In this document: positions 11,120-22,140 of the stretch, piece after piece
Numbering within the stretch: position 1 is the stretch's first letter
How the letters are laid out: the number at the start of each line of letters is the position of its first letter
From: Capsicum annuum
Lineage: Eukaryota; Streptophyta; Magnoliopsida; Solanales; Solanaceae
Direction: 5' to 3'
NCBI RefSeq assembly: GCF_002878395.1
Contig: NC_061122.1
Coordinates: 74,309,458-74,373,457, forward strand
DNA: 64,000 bases
Made by a program: the position numbers and the translations under genes
The notes under the pieces: model-generated
Databases searched by the model: none
The model's input: only the letters and a program-made list of their open reading frames with translations
What the model was told of the DNA's origin: nothing

Positions 11120-11945
11120 AGATATTATTGATAATCCAATTTATACATTGGAAAATCTTTAATCAACTGCCCAGGTTTTCCATATTTGTGGCAAACTTTA
11201 ACCGTGCCACCTTTTTTACTTCTACTTCCCCTAGTTTGAAACTAACCATGTTTCTTCATTGCTCTAATAATACTATTTTCCAAATAGGCAACATCAGTGT
11301 CCTCACTTGAATTAGACTTTGAAGCCTTCAATTCCAAAATTTTTTATCTTTTTCTTTCTTCTTCTCTTGATCTTATTGCTTCTTGAGTTCATGAGTCTTT
11401 AAATTACTAATAAGTTTATCCATTATGAGAGTTTTCAAGTTTCTTACCTCAGTGATAAAATCTATGTTGCATTCACAGGATTTAGGAAGAATTTCTAAAA
11501 GTTTTCTCACATGTTTATAAAAAGGTATAACATCTCTTAAGAAGTGCAACTTATTGGTGATTAAAGAGAATCTAGCATGCATCTCTTGGATAGCTTCTCT
11601 TTCTTTTTTCATGAAGATTTCATACTGAGTAGTCAATGTATCAAATTTTGAATCCTTCACATTAATGGTTCCTTCATGATCAGTTCTCAAGTAATCCCAG
11701 ATTTCCTTAGCATTTTCACAAGCAAAAATTTTATTATATTCATCAGGTCCTATGACATAGACAAGTAATTTCTTTGCCTTGCAATTCTTCTCAACTTTCT
11801 TTCGATCTTTATCGTCAAACAATCTCTTGGTTTTGACAACCATCCTTATTATGTCTCCTTCTTTGAACTCTCTAACTGGTACATAAGGAAAATCAGTTGT
11901 TACATCTATCAACTCACTGGCCTCAGCCATAATGAAGTCATACAT
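11120..11945 (-). pseudogene. Copia C gag with zinc knuckle
   Basis: An open frame of 190 residues runs leftward from 11945 and resembles copia gag (UBN2-type). It has NAKEIWDYLRTDHEG, DTLTTQYEIFMKKE and SLITNKLHFL, with helix-rich composition, and ends in a HELKKQ tail. A degenerate zinc knuckle (CHKYGKPGQLIKDFP; the last His/Cys positions are altered) lies near 11150-11200 in another frame. Intact family members form the virus-like particle. The ATG at 11945 is the first in the open frame; the true N-terminus may lie a little upstream. Confidence 0.75.
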
Positions 11946-12078
11946 CTTGGTTTTCCACTATCGGTAGTACTGCCCATTAAAGTAGGGTGGGCTAGTGGCA
12001 AATTGCCTTTCTTATAGATTAGGTAGAGCAGCCATGATCAATAAATCACTCTAGGTGTGAACCTTTTAATGTGTCTTT

Positions 12079-12091
12079 TATCTTATACCAA
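12079..12091 (-). other. Primer-binding site of copia C (tRNA-Met type, degenerate)
   Basis: Immediately left of the right LTR the minus strand reads TTGGTATAAGAT, recognisable as the TGGTATCAGAGC site complementary to initiator tRNA-Met, with several mutations. Its position shows that the right LTR is the 5' LTR. Confidence 0.6.
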
Positions 12092-12092
12092 T

Positions 12093-12816
12093 TGATGAAA
12101 TGTGGAGGGTGCACTACCTTATAAGGGACCAGGTCCCTTAGAGTTAAATACAGGCAATAAAGCAATAAAGCAGTAAGGAAGTAAAACTTTGCAGAAAAGT
12201 AAATAACACAATGATTTAACATGGAAACCTCCTTGCTCAAGGGAGGAAAAACCATGACTTTCCCTCACAAGAACTCTATAATCAAAGTCATGATTATAGA
12301 TTCCTTTGGAACTTAACTCTAAGATCTGCTAATTTGTTACAACTCTATTATAAACTCTCCTTGACAACTCTGATAAGATTTCTTCTCAATATTGATAACT
12401 CTAACCAATATCAACTCAGATAACTCTATTTAAGTACTCTAAAGATAGAATAAAAGCATTACTCTTATAATATGAGTAATTCAATTATATATCGAGACTT
12501 GAATTAACAACAATTAGTTTTTAAACACACAAAAGCTTGGAAATTTAGTAATATTGAGTTTTTGCTATATTCTTCTTGAATAGAAAAATTGTGAAAACTG
12601 TTGAATTGAGAAGCATTCTTTTCTATTTATAGTAGGATAATGATTAGGGTAGAATTTTGATTGGTCCAGGTGTCCTGATTGGTAAATAGCTGACCTGTGC
12701 AGTTTGTTACACTAACAAATAAAACTATGTAGCATGTGACAGTTATATGTTTTCATGAAGACCAAGAGACCTGGTCTCTTGTTGTCAGATGATCATTATC
12801 AAAACAATATATAGCA
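12093..12816 (-). repeat. 5' LTR of copia element C
   Basis: 724 bp, direct match of 4322-5057. It contains two GGTCC-centred palindromes: GGGACCAGGTCCC at 12125-12137 near one end and AGAGACCTGGTCTCT at 12765-12779 near the other. Left boundary TGATGAAATGTGG, right boundary TATATAGCA. Confidence 0.85.
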
Positions 12817-14288
12817 TAAACACATGCATATTACTTATCAAAGAGATAACACAAATAACCTATCATCATACATGAACCTCACCACAAGAGATTTACCCAT
12901 ATTCACTCACTAATATGCAATTTAGTACTAGAATGGTGTAAAAATCAAATTTTGATCAATCTCTCAAAGAATTCACTTGTCACATAAGATGAACCATAAG
13001 CTTCCTCATAGTTTAGTACTGCACTACTATAACCACACGGTTTACTTTTGATCAATCTTTCTTTGTATTACATTTCTCCTAACTACAACATATACACTTG
13101 ATCAACACACCAATAGCTATTTTTTGGAGCTTCACTTTCACTTATCCCTTCGTCAATTCTACACTTCTTAAAATCTCAAATTTTGAATTAAAGTGGTTAT
13201 GAGTTTTGGATCGAAGTACGATCAATTGAAAAAAAGGGAATAAGTTACATATGAGGTTCCAAAATAGTAAGCTAAAGGCTTAACGGGGCTAACTAAGGTC
13301 ATTCAGAAGGGGTAGACAAAGTAGGTAGAAAACATGGATATAAAATAAATTCCTATATAATCTCCTAAACCCAATATTCTTTATTTTACAATGCAAACAC
13401 CAGAAAAGTTCTTGACATATTATGCAACAAGGAATATAACAAAAACTAACTCACACATGTCACATGCTCAAATATAGAAAAATCTCTATAGACTCTAAAC
13501 CAAGCAATATCAAGAATTCACAATATTGCTAACATCACACAAGAGTCATATAAATGAGCCTATGTCTCTCAAAAATAGTCATTGAACTCACTATACATGC
13601 TTTAACATTCAAAACCAACTTACATCATGTAATCATACATAGAACTTAGCAAGAACATATCATTTAGACATAGTAAAACAATTTAAATTACTCCTAAAAA
13701 TAAAAAATGAATACTGGATTCAAAGGGATCCCCCTCAGAAAAGAACCCAAAAAAAACAAAGGAGTGGGTGAAGTGAGTCTCCACTAAACAGATGCCACAA
13801 ATACTGAAAAATGACAATAATAAAAGATAAAGTATTTTTATAACTTTTTAAAATTTAGTGAAAACCTTACAAAATAAATAATAAAATAGAAATCCTATAG
13901 TACCACTTCACTCAAATTAAATCAAAAAATTCCCCACCATACACTTAACATTGTGCCCAAAGTACCACATAATAGTAAGGATAGAAATACTCCCTAAGTT
14001 TTCTAGGCATTGCTAGTAGGTTCATAACCATCAAAGGGACCAAGAAGGCCCCACACTTAGTATTTTCATTGCTCCTTAGCTCTGATATCCAATACGTAGA
14101 CTTTTCTTTAACTTGTTAACTTAGACAAAAAAAAACAAAGTATGATACTACAGAAAAACTAAAAAGTAAAAGCAGCTACCATAACTTAGGAAACTTGAAG
14201 AGGATCCTGAAAAGGTAAGTAGATACAGAATTGTAAACCTTGAGAGAAAGATGTCATGAACTAATTTCTAGTGTCATGATGGAACCTA
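12817..14288 (-). other. Element B 3' non-coding spacer, inner piece
   Basis: In reverse orientation this matches 22550-23740 of element G: for example GGAGCTTCACTTTCACTT at 13130 against the complement of 23190-23215, and ACACAAGAGTCATATAAATGA at 13545 against 22780. It is the long untranslated stretch that TAT/Athila elements carry between pol and the 3' LTR. No coding signal. Cut at the right by a gypsy LTR. Confidence 0.7.
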
Positions 14289-16544
14289 CTTATCATATCC
14301 CAAACCAGGGCCTGGGCATGATTGGTATCTTATGTCCGCTTAGGACCAGAGACTACCCCCTGTTACCTAGCCAACAAAATATAATACAACTAACAACAAA
14401 TAAATTTTGAACATTTAACAAAATAGAAAGTCAGATAACTTTAAATTACTTAAGGATCTCAAACCAAAACTCCTAATCCATAGTAATCCACAAAGCCTCT
14501 AAATAGACCAAAACCAATCTAAGTCGGGACATACTCCCGATGATAGCAAAAAAGAATCTAAATGAAATAGTCTATCACAAAAATAAACCAAATCATGAAA
14601 TGAGGATCTCCTAAAGAATGGAAGATGACCACTTTAATCTAACTTATGATCAATCCTGAAATTCTATAACTGTGTGAGAAAAGTAGATGTATCTCCATTC
14701 ACTACATCACATAGGGATACAACATCTAGAGATGGTTAGCAGGGTGAGCAATAACATATAACTCAGAGAAGGGATAAAATAATACCAAGTCAGAAACCAC
14801 AGTAAAATCCATATGCACACATGGTGCATACATACATATATATAATATGTTGGTATAGGGAACAAGGCTTAGTATGAACATCTAAACATTAGCTTGGTTT
14901 GTTTAGCATAACTATCTTTATAGTACCACGAGCTATATAGGCCTCAATATGTTTAGCTGGAAAAATTGGAGAATAATCATAACATATATGAATAGGGGAA
15001 TCGAACCACCCAGACATATATCAACGGTGAAAAGAATACCTGATTATGTAATAAGGGGGACTCAAACCATTTAAACACCCACGTTGGCAAATGTAGTTTC
15101 CAGTGTTGGTCCTTTGGGACCTCCACTTTCGTAGCATAGACACACAACTCCTTTTAAGCCTAATTAAAATTGTTTTTACACATAACCCGTTCATCTAATC
15201 AAGGAGTCATTTTTAAGGAAATATTAAGTAGTGTCATCATACTGACTATAGCTTGCAAGGACATGTCAATTTTCCAAATCCAACTATTTTCTAATATGAC
15301 TCTAACCTATTAACTAACAAGACTCCAAATTACCAAGTTGGAACCAAATCCTTTAGCCAAGTGGGACTCTATCCTTCCCTAGCTAATAGGAATCCAAAGT
15401 CCCAAGTAGGAATCCAATCATTTATCCAAGTGGGACTCTAACCCATTGGCCAATAAGACTCTGAAGTGTAAATTCAAAACTATTTTAGGGCCACTGAGAC
15501 CTTTCAAAAGCTAGTTTAGAAATTTATGCAAGGCATTAATTGAAATTAGTAGGCAAAGCCAAATGATAATTCATATTCCAAAACCAATCATGCAAGTGGG
15601 TTAAGATTCTCAACAATTTCAATATAAAAATTTAATTACTTTGGGAAACCATTGCCCCTATTCCATAAATATGCCCATGCACCCTAATGAGTTCACAAAT
15701 AAGCAATTCAAAGCATAATTAATTCATAAAAACTATGGAAAAATAATTTAAACAATCTTTCTCAAAAACCCTCAAACCATCATTCATAACACACACCAAA
15801 ATTATGTGAATAAAAATTAATTTATGCTATAATTTCAAACACAAGTTTAGGGAGAGAGATACATGCTTGAAAAATCAAGAATAACGAAAAGAAATTAACC
15901 ATTGGAAGCTCTATTTGACAATTTATTAAGGAACCCTAGTGTTCTTGACTTAGGAATTTAAGAGAGAAGAGAGTATGTATTTAATGGTTAAGCGTTGAGA
16001 ATTTAATCCCAAATATGTTTTATGGTCTTGGGTCTTAAGTAGGGAAAGAGAAAAATGTCTTAAGTGCCCCTAATTAAAAACTAAAAATTTATCGTTAGTG
16101 ACAATAGGTCACCCTACGGCTCGTATGGTAACCCTATTACTTGTAAGGTCCAAGTCATAGTCAAGACATAATCAAAGAGCCCCTACACTATTTTGGCTAC
16201 ATTAGGCACACAATGACTTGTATAAACCTAATCGTACTCAGGATAAGGACTTTTTGGTAACACACTGGTCATGGTATAATTCGTACTCTATAGATCATAC
16301 TCAGTCATTACGATCGATTAATTTTAATAGTTGTCAAGGCAGAAAGTTCAGGAATCCTTTTTAGTTAGGCTATAAAAAATACTATACGACTCATAATATG
16401 GCTTGACGACTCATTGAATCTAGTCATCACCATGGCAAAAACTTAGACCATCTTTATTGGTCACCCAATTATTGGGGTCCCAATACCCTTAAGGACACCT
16501 TATGACTCATTATAAGAGTTGTCGACTAAGAATTTAGGGTGTTA
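14289..16544 (-). mobile_element. 3' LTR of minus-strand gypsy fragment K
   Basis: About 2.26 kb. In reverse it aligns with the LTR at 16677-18945: both start (T)TAACACCC, share a GAGTTGTCG-type block, and end with a GGGCCC.TGTTTGG block near a GTCTCTGGT stretch. To its right the minus strand reads CATTCGGGGATGAATGATCC, then AGGAGGGAGAAT. This is the usual end of gypsy pol followed by a polypurine tract, so this is a 3' LTR. No PBS lies at its left end. Confidence 0.7.
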
Positions 16545-16676
16545 AATTCTCCCTCCTAGGATCATTCATCCCCGAATGATGAGTTAAGGCATCCATTAGC
16601 ATGATTATAAAACAGAATGCAACCCCAATTTCTTTAAATAAAGTTAGAAGAAAAAGAGGATAAAGAAGACACATAC
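16545..16676 (-). other. Gypsy K polypurine tract and 3' internal remnant
   Basis: 132 bp between two oppositely oriented LTRs. On the minus strand the TCATTCGGGGATGAATGATC block and AGGAGGGAGAAT are typical of the sequence just before a gypsy 3' LTR. The rest of the K interior is absent, because the LTR of J begins at 16677. Confidence 0.65.
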
Positions 16677-18945
16677 TGTAACACCCCAAGTTTTTGTTCC
16701 TTGAAAACTTCTTGATCTTTGAGCTTATTAACCTCACTACAACTCATCCTATGAGTTGTCGGGAGTCATTGTGGGTGTTAGGGATCCAATCATAGCCTGG
16801 ATAGTATGTTGGCGTAGAGTTTCTATCTTGTCTACAACTTGGCCCCTATAAGTCATAGGGTCTCGCAATGAGTTATATAGTGTGAATGGCAGGGAAACCA
16901 GTATACTAACCTAAATTTCTTATTGTGATTATGAAAAGTATGTTCTGAGTCATAAGGATTAGATATGAGAAGTATGGCGCGACTTATAACCAAACTAATT
17001 TGGGGTGACTTTGGAAACTGTCTATGTTACGAATGGACTAAAAATGAGTTGTAGGGTGACCCTATGATAGTGAGGTCACCCATAGTGAGTTGGCATCAAT
17101 TTTCAGTGTTTTCATTAAGGAAATCCTGTTAATTTCCCTCCTACCCCACTTAGCTCCCACGACTTAAAACCCTCTTTTGTACTTATTTAGCATACTACTC
17201 ACACTTAAAAGTCTCTCTCAAACTCTCTAAATTTTCTCAAGCAAGATACTTAAGGTTTTAAAAAAGTTAATAAATTAGAGCTCCCAAGGGAAAATTCTCT
17301 CCATAACTCTTGATATTTTTGGCATGTCACTCTTCCCCAACTGTTACTTTGTAAAAGCATGTGTTTTAAACAATTATCCATGTGGTTTTGATAGTGGTTT
17401 TAGAATATGGGTTAAGGTTTTTGAATGATTGTTGTTTATGAGATGTTTCATGTTTACATATGCATTGTTTATTATTAAATGATAGTTTTGAAATATATTT
17501 GATGCATGTGTATGGTGAATAAACCAGGGGATTATGATTTCCCCAAATTTTGTGAATATTAACAATTGAATTTTAACAATACAACCCATGTTTGTAAAAG
17601 TGATTTTGAGTACAAATAAAATTTCATTGAATTATTTTTGAAATAATTTCATGATATAAAAAGTTTATTAAATAATCATGGTTAATTTAAAGAATAAAGG
17701 GAGTCGGTGTTCACCCACCTTCTATCAATGAACAAAGGGAGTTATTCTCCCGAGTTAATAGAATTGATTTGTTATGTTAATAATATCTTTACAGTCCAGT
17801 TGGTATAACAATGCATACAGTGTATGCCTAAATGTGTATTATGGTTCGATGAATGTGAATTTGTGAAAAATAATTTAATGGGGATTAAAAGAGGGTTGTG
17901 TAGCTAGACCATAAAAGTGGAGGTCTCGAGAGGCCAATACTAGAAATAGTGTTCATCGGCGTGGTGTCAAAATGACTGGGTTTCGAGTCCTCTTTCTTAT
18001 TACTAGGTGGTTTGACTTCACCTTAATATTATGATTGGGATATTTTAGTCCCCTATATTACATTACATGATCGTGATGGCTTAAGTTACCTTAGTATATG
18101 AATGGGAGGTTCAAGTCCCCCATGTATATATATATATATATATATATATAAGATTATTCATCTATTCATGCCACTACACGCACTACGCCCAACCAGGGGG
18201 TGATAGATGAGGCCCATATAGCCCATGGGTACTATTAAATGATAGTTAAGCTACACATTCTACTCCAATTTTTAAAAGTGAATGTTAAGCCTTATTCCCT
18301 ATACCAGCATATTATATAAGAATATATTTATGTATGCACATATGTATATGAACATGTATATTGAGTTGAATCAAATTTTGAATTGTCATTATTTTATCCT
18401 TATCCCTGAGTTACATGCTAGTGCTCAACCCATTAATTATTTTTGGAAGTTGTATCCCCATGCAATTCAGGCACCAGAGATATTTTTAATTTTCTTGCAT
18501 AGTGCTAGGTGGATCGGCTCAGTTTGTCGGTTGTTTGTGGTGAAGTGATAAGCGTCCATTCTCTAGAAAACTTGATCATCCATCATTTACTTTTATCAAC
18601 TAGTATTAAAGAGTTCACATTAACATTATTATTGTCATTGTGAATGTCATTTTCATTTTCAGAGTCCGGGATATGTCCCAACACTTCATTGGTTTTGGTT
18701 TGTTAGAAGGCTCTATGGATTACTTTAGACTTGGGTAACAAAGTTGGTTATTTTTCTTGGTTAACAATTATAGGTTATAGATATGTCTTAAATTATTTAA
18801 GCTTATTTTATGCTATCTTATTATATGTTTTGAATTCAGTCACTATTGGGTGTATTTTGTCTTGTTTAGCTTTGAATAGGGGGTGGTCTCTGGTTCTTGT
18901 CTAACTTGAGAGGCCCATCACGGGCCCTTGTTTGGTTCATTACTA
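16677..18945 (+). repeat. 5' LTR of plus-strand gypsy fragment J
   Basis: 2.27 kb from TGTAACACCCC to TTCATTACTA, directly followed by a PBS, hence a 5' LTR. A pure TA run occurs at 18125-18150. It resembles the inverted LTR at 14289-16544, so J and K belong to one family and meet nearly head to head. Confidence 0.8.
18125..18150. repeat. (TA)13 microsatellite
   Basis: Uninterrupted TA dinucleotides inside the LTR of gypsy fragment J. Likely polymorphic in length. Confidence 0.95.
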
Positions 18946-18960
18946 TGGTATCAGAGCCAG
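18946..18960 (+). other. Primer-binding site of gypsy J (initiator tRNA-Met)
   Basis: TGGTATCAGAGCCAG directly after the LTR is complementary to the 3' end of plant initiator tRNA-Met. It is the best-preserved PBS in the window and fixes the orientation of J. Confidence 0.9.
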
Positions 18961-19009
18961 GTTTGGTTTCATTTGGTGTCTACAAAAATGTCTTAAGTAG
19001 ATCTCTTTC

Positions 19010-20290
19010 ATGGGTGTGTAGCACCCAAACTTATAAAGGAGAGGTACGAGAAATTTAGGAATCTCCCTTTCTTGTTGTTCTCTTTTAGGATATAAAGTGT
19101 AAGAGCTTGGAATCTTATCTAATTCTCGTATGTTCTCTTTTTAGATAATATCTCTCAGAAGATCTGATGCTCATGGAAACACTTCTGTACCATATAAGGA
19201 AAATTCCGACGTATCTTATAGTAACCAGTGTAGAGCTCCAACTCCTAATTGTACTACCACAAGAAGAGTTCCACCGATTCCCTATAGACCTCCTCAGACA
19301 CCTCAAGCTAATGTATCTAATACTGAGTTTTGCCAGTTGATCTTTTGCTTACTCAGTTGGTGGCCTCTCAGATCGAGCGTGTTTCTTCTATTTCTCCATC
19401 TTCTAAGGTTACTAGAGTTGTGCCAATTAATGAGGTTGATTTCTTTAACTTTCATGATTTTGAAGGTTAAGAATCATGCTCAAAGTCTTATTCATGAGAT
19501 AGAGAAGGTTTTTTATGTGATGCATGCTATAGATGTGGACAGTGTGGAGTTTGCTGCTTATCAATTAAAGGATATGGCATATTAATGGTATGAGGAGAGG
19601 GACCAGTCTATGGGTAATGATGCTGAGTCCTCTTTGTGGGATAACTTATCTAGTGCTTTTCTTGATCTCTTATTACCTCAGAAGTTGAGGGAGGCAAAGG
19701 ATGAGGAATTGGTGAATTTAAAGCAAGACAGGATGACAATAAATGATTATGCCTTGAAGTTTCATTAGTTGTTTCATTATGATCTTGATTTATTATCTAG
19801 CATGAGGGCTAGAATGAGGAATTTACTTCAGAGTTGTCTCGTTAGTTAATTTTGGAGAGCAAGGATGCCCTGTTGAATAAAGATATGGATATCTCTAGAT
19901 ATGTGGTGTATATGAAACAAGTGAAAGAGAAAAATAAGAAGCTGGTAGAGATGAGTTAAAGACAGAATAAGAATTTTTAATATTTAGACTAGGGAAAAAG
20001 TCATCAGCAGAGTAGTAGAGATGGTGGAAAATGGTCTAAGAAGAAGTAGGGAAATTCTAGTTCCTATTCTACAGCTAGTGCTTCATATCCTGAGCCGTCT
20101 GGTGATTATCATTTTTAGAGCAACGGTGGGTCTAGGGTATAGGGTGCTTAGTCTCAAGCTAGTGGTGCTTAGTCATCCCCTTCTTATCCTCCTTGCTGCT
20201 TCTGTGGGTAGGTGCACCATGAAAATTGTTAGTAAGAAAGATATAAGTGTTTTAAGTGTGGTTAGTTGGTCCACCCGCAGCAGGATTATC
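19010..20290 (+). pseudogene. Gypsy J gag, through the zinc knuckle
   Basis: Plus-strand gag remnant with several stops and frame changes. Visible blocks are VEFAAYQLKDMAY.WYEE (family: LA.Y.L...A..WY), SAFLDLLLPQKLREAKDEEL, LVNLKQDRMTINDYALKFH and LSRQLILESKDALLNKD. A CFKCG..VHPQQDY zinc knuckle lies at about 20240. The order and motifs are those of chromovirus-type gypsy gag. The element stops at about 20290, where an unrelated LTR begins; its protease, RT and integrase are absent. Confidence 0.8.
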
Positions 20291-20296
20291 TATGAA

Positions 20297-21840
20297 GAAT
20301 AACATCTATATAGTCCATATATCATATCTATGAGGCATACCATCTATATAGTCCATGTATCATATCTATGAGGCATATCATATCTCTAGATTATCTGCCA
20401 AATCTATAAGGCATCTCATATCTAGGAGGCATAATACATCAATAAGGCATCTCACATCTAGGAGACATAATCTCACATCTACGTGTCATAATATTAATAA
20501 AAATGTCACATCTAGAAGCATAATATCAATAAACATCTCACATCCAGGAGACATAATATATCAATAAGGCATCTCAAATCTATGAGGCATAATATCTCAA
20601 TAAGGCATCTCATATCTATATGGCATAATCAATCAATAGGTCATCTCACATCTGTGCCATTTATCATATCTATGTCTATGTCTATATTTTAAGCATGTCT
20701 ATACACCTCATCATAAATCAGTTCAAAAGCCATATCATAGCTACTAGCCTTTAATCATAATTTGGGAAAAACCTTTATCGAAACACATAATCTTGCAAAG
20801 AATAGTAAACATAAGACTACCTCAAAGCTGAACTAGAAACCCTTGAATTATCGAAAAAATATTCACTTTCACTCCACGATCTCTAAATGCCACTACACTA
20901 TCAAAAGCATAATCTATGTATTATTAGGAGTAAAACAAGACCCATATTTCAATATATTGAGTCGGGTCAAATTTTGGGTCAAGAATGGGCTTGCAGGACC
21001 TACTTACAAAATCAAAAAATTGAACCCATCATAAGGTCCCTCGAAGAATACGGAAGTTGTGTTGAAAAGTTGAGCACAAATTGAGAATAATTTAGCTCTC
21101 AAAGCCACACATAAAGTTTAGGAATTCAAAGCCCTAATATCTAAGAATTAATCAATAAATGAAAGGAAACTTACCATGAATTCAAAGTAAAATCATGGAA
21201 TAATGGATAACCAAGCTCCCCAAATCATCTACAAACTTAATCATAAGCTTTGACTCCCTTTTAGGGTTTTATCACTCCAAAAATGTGTGAATAATAAGCT
21301 AAAATAGTGGAAAAAATGGGCTTTATATACTAAGACCAAGCAATCAAAAGTCGTTACCACGACTAACAGGTGTGCGATCGCACCAACTTGGCGACTGCAT
21401 ATCGAGTCAAGGTCATTGCCCCTCTATGCGATTACACTATCTTATCTATAAAAGGTACCATGATCACAACCTTTGGCTAGAGATTATCGTGCCCCAGCTG
21501 ACAATAATGGACATGGTTTTTCCAAGTCCCAGTCAACCCCTCAGGATTCATTCGGTATCCCATATACACAAGAAAACTATGTAACTATACTAAATTAAAT
21601 ATTTTAGACTCAATAGAGCAATCGAATTTCACATAAGGGGTTGTTTCAACCAAATATGGGTCCCACACTAAATTTCCAATTTCTTAACTATTTACCAATT
21701 GGTCAAAACTAGCTAGGGTTCCTCGAGACCAAAACCAAAGGTCTACCTAGTGTAAAATCAACATTCCTGAGCTGTTGGCATTGTCATAATTCTCATCTGA
21801 GGCCATCAAGTAGGTGTTTTGATCCAAGAACAAATCCTAA
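20297..21840 (-). mobile_element. Degenerate gypsy LTR fragment L, probably minus strand
   Basis: Non-coding, with a run of imperfect repeats at its left and GCGATCGCACC-type motifs near 21373, as in LTRs of Solanaceae chromoviruses (compare GCGATCGCGG near 35508 in element H). The orientation is inferred from that similarity. Neither end is sharp. It separates the J gag from the tail of element G. Confidence 0.45.
20310..20690. repeat. Degenerate minisatellite, units of roughly 20-35 bp
   Basis: Repeated CATCTCACATCTAGGAG and CATAATA words in variable spacing. Several units appear between 20395 and 20640, with a looser longer repeat (CATCTATATAGTCCAT) twice at 20308 and 20341. Part of LTR fragment L. 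Confidence 0.8.
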
Positions 21841-22140
21841 CTAGTGAAAGATCCAAAATAAGAAGATGAGCCCAAAATCCAAATGAACTGTCTGATCAAT
21901 GAACCCATAGGTTTGGCAAGTTATAAGTGAGATATATCCAATGTGGTAAGGCTTAAAACACCAGTAATGTATGAAAATAAAGAAAATGATTAGGAGGGTC
22001 ATTAAATAAGCACTTAAGTGGTCCGAAAAGAATAGGAAAATGGGCTTCGGGTACGTGCAAAATAATGAGAGATTATGGTTAAGAGTGGTCATGTAAGTCA
22101 TGTCATGACAATAAATTAGGTGCTTACTGGGAGGCAACAT
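21841..22140 (+). other. Element G pol-to-spacer transition
   Basis: The plus strand contains GTCATGTCATGACAATAAAT followed by TGCTTACTGGGAGGCAAC at about 22120-22138. The phrase with GGGAGGCAAC is a hallmark of TAT/Athila elements just after the pol stop. No integrase motif can be read with confidence in the preceding bases, so the pol of G is either missing or unrecognisable. The minus-strand frame of 99 codons over this interval is not supported. Confidence 0.55.

Larger units (their letters stand above)
4322..12816 (-). mobile_element. Sirevirus-like Ty1/copia element C (minus strand)
   Basis: Two direct LTRs (4322-5057 and 12093-12816) flank a 7-kb interior. On the minus strand the interior carries, in order, gag, protease, integrase, RT, RNase H and an additional ORF. 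That order (integrase before RT) defines Ty1/copia. The extra ORF after pol and the total length of 8.5 kb fit the Sirevirus lineage. An initiator-Met type PBS sits beside the right LTR. All reading frames are interrupted, so the copy is dead. It lies in the 3' spacer of element B. A clean 5-bp target duplication is not visible (CAAGT left, TAAAC right). Confidence 0.85.

Noticed and set aside
10975..11310. Plus-strand frame of 111 codons
   Set aside because: It is opposite the gag-protease region of copia C; Phe-rich composition is typical of antisense of Lys/Glu-rich coding sequence.
14289..18945. Large perfect palindrome or mirrored duplication centred near 16610
   Set aside because: The left LTR is a 3' LTR with polypurine tract and the right one a 5' LTR with PBS; the flanks beyond them are not mirror images.
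20310..20690. CRISPR-like spaced repeats
   Set aside because: The repeats are degenerate, spacing varies, and they sit in a plant LTR. It is a minisatellite.
21841..22140. Minus-strand frame of 99 codons with hydrophobic stretches
   Set aside because: The plus strand here holds the TAT hallmark GGGAGGCAAC at the pol end; no homologous frame exists in element B.
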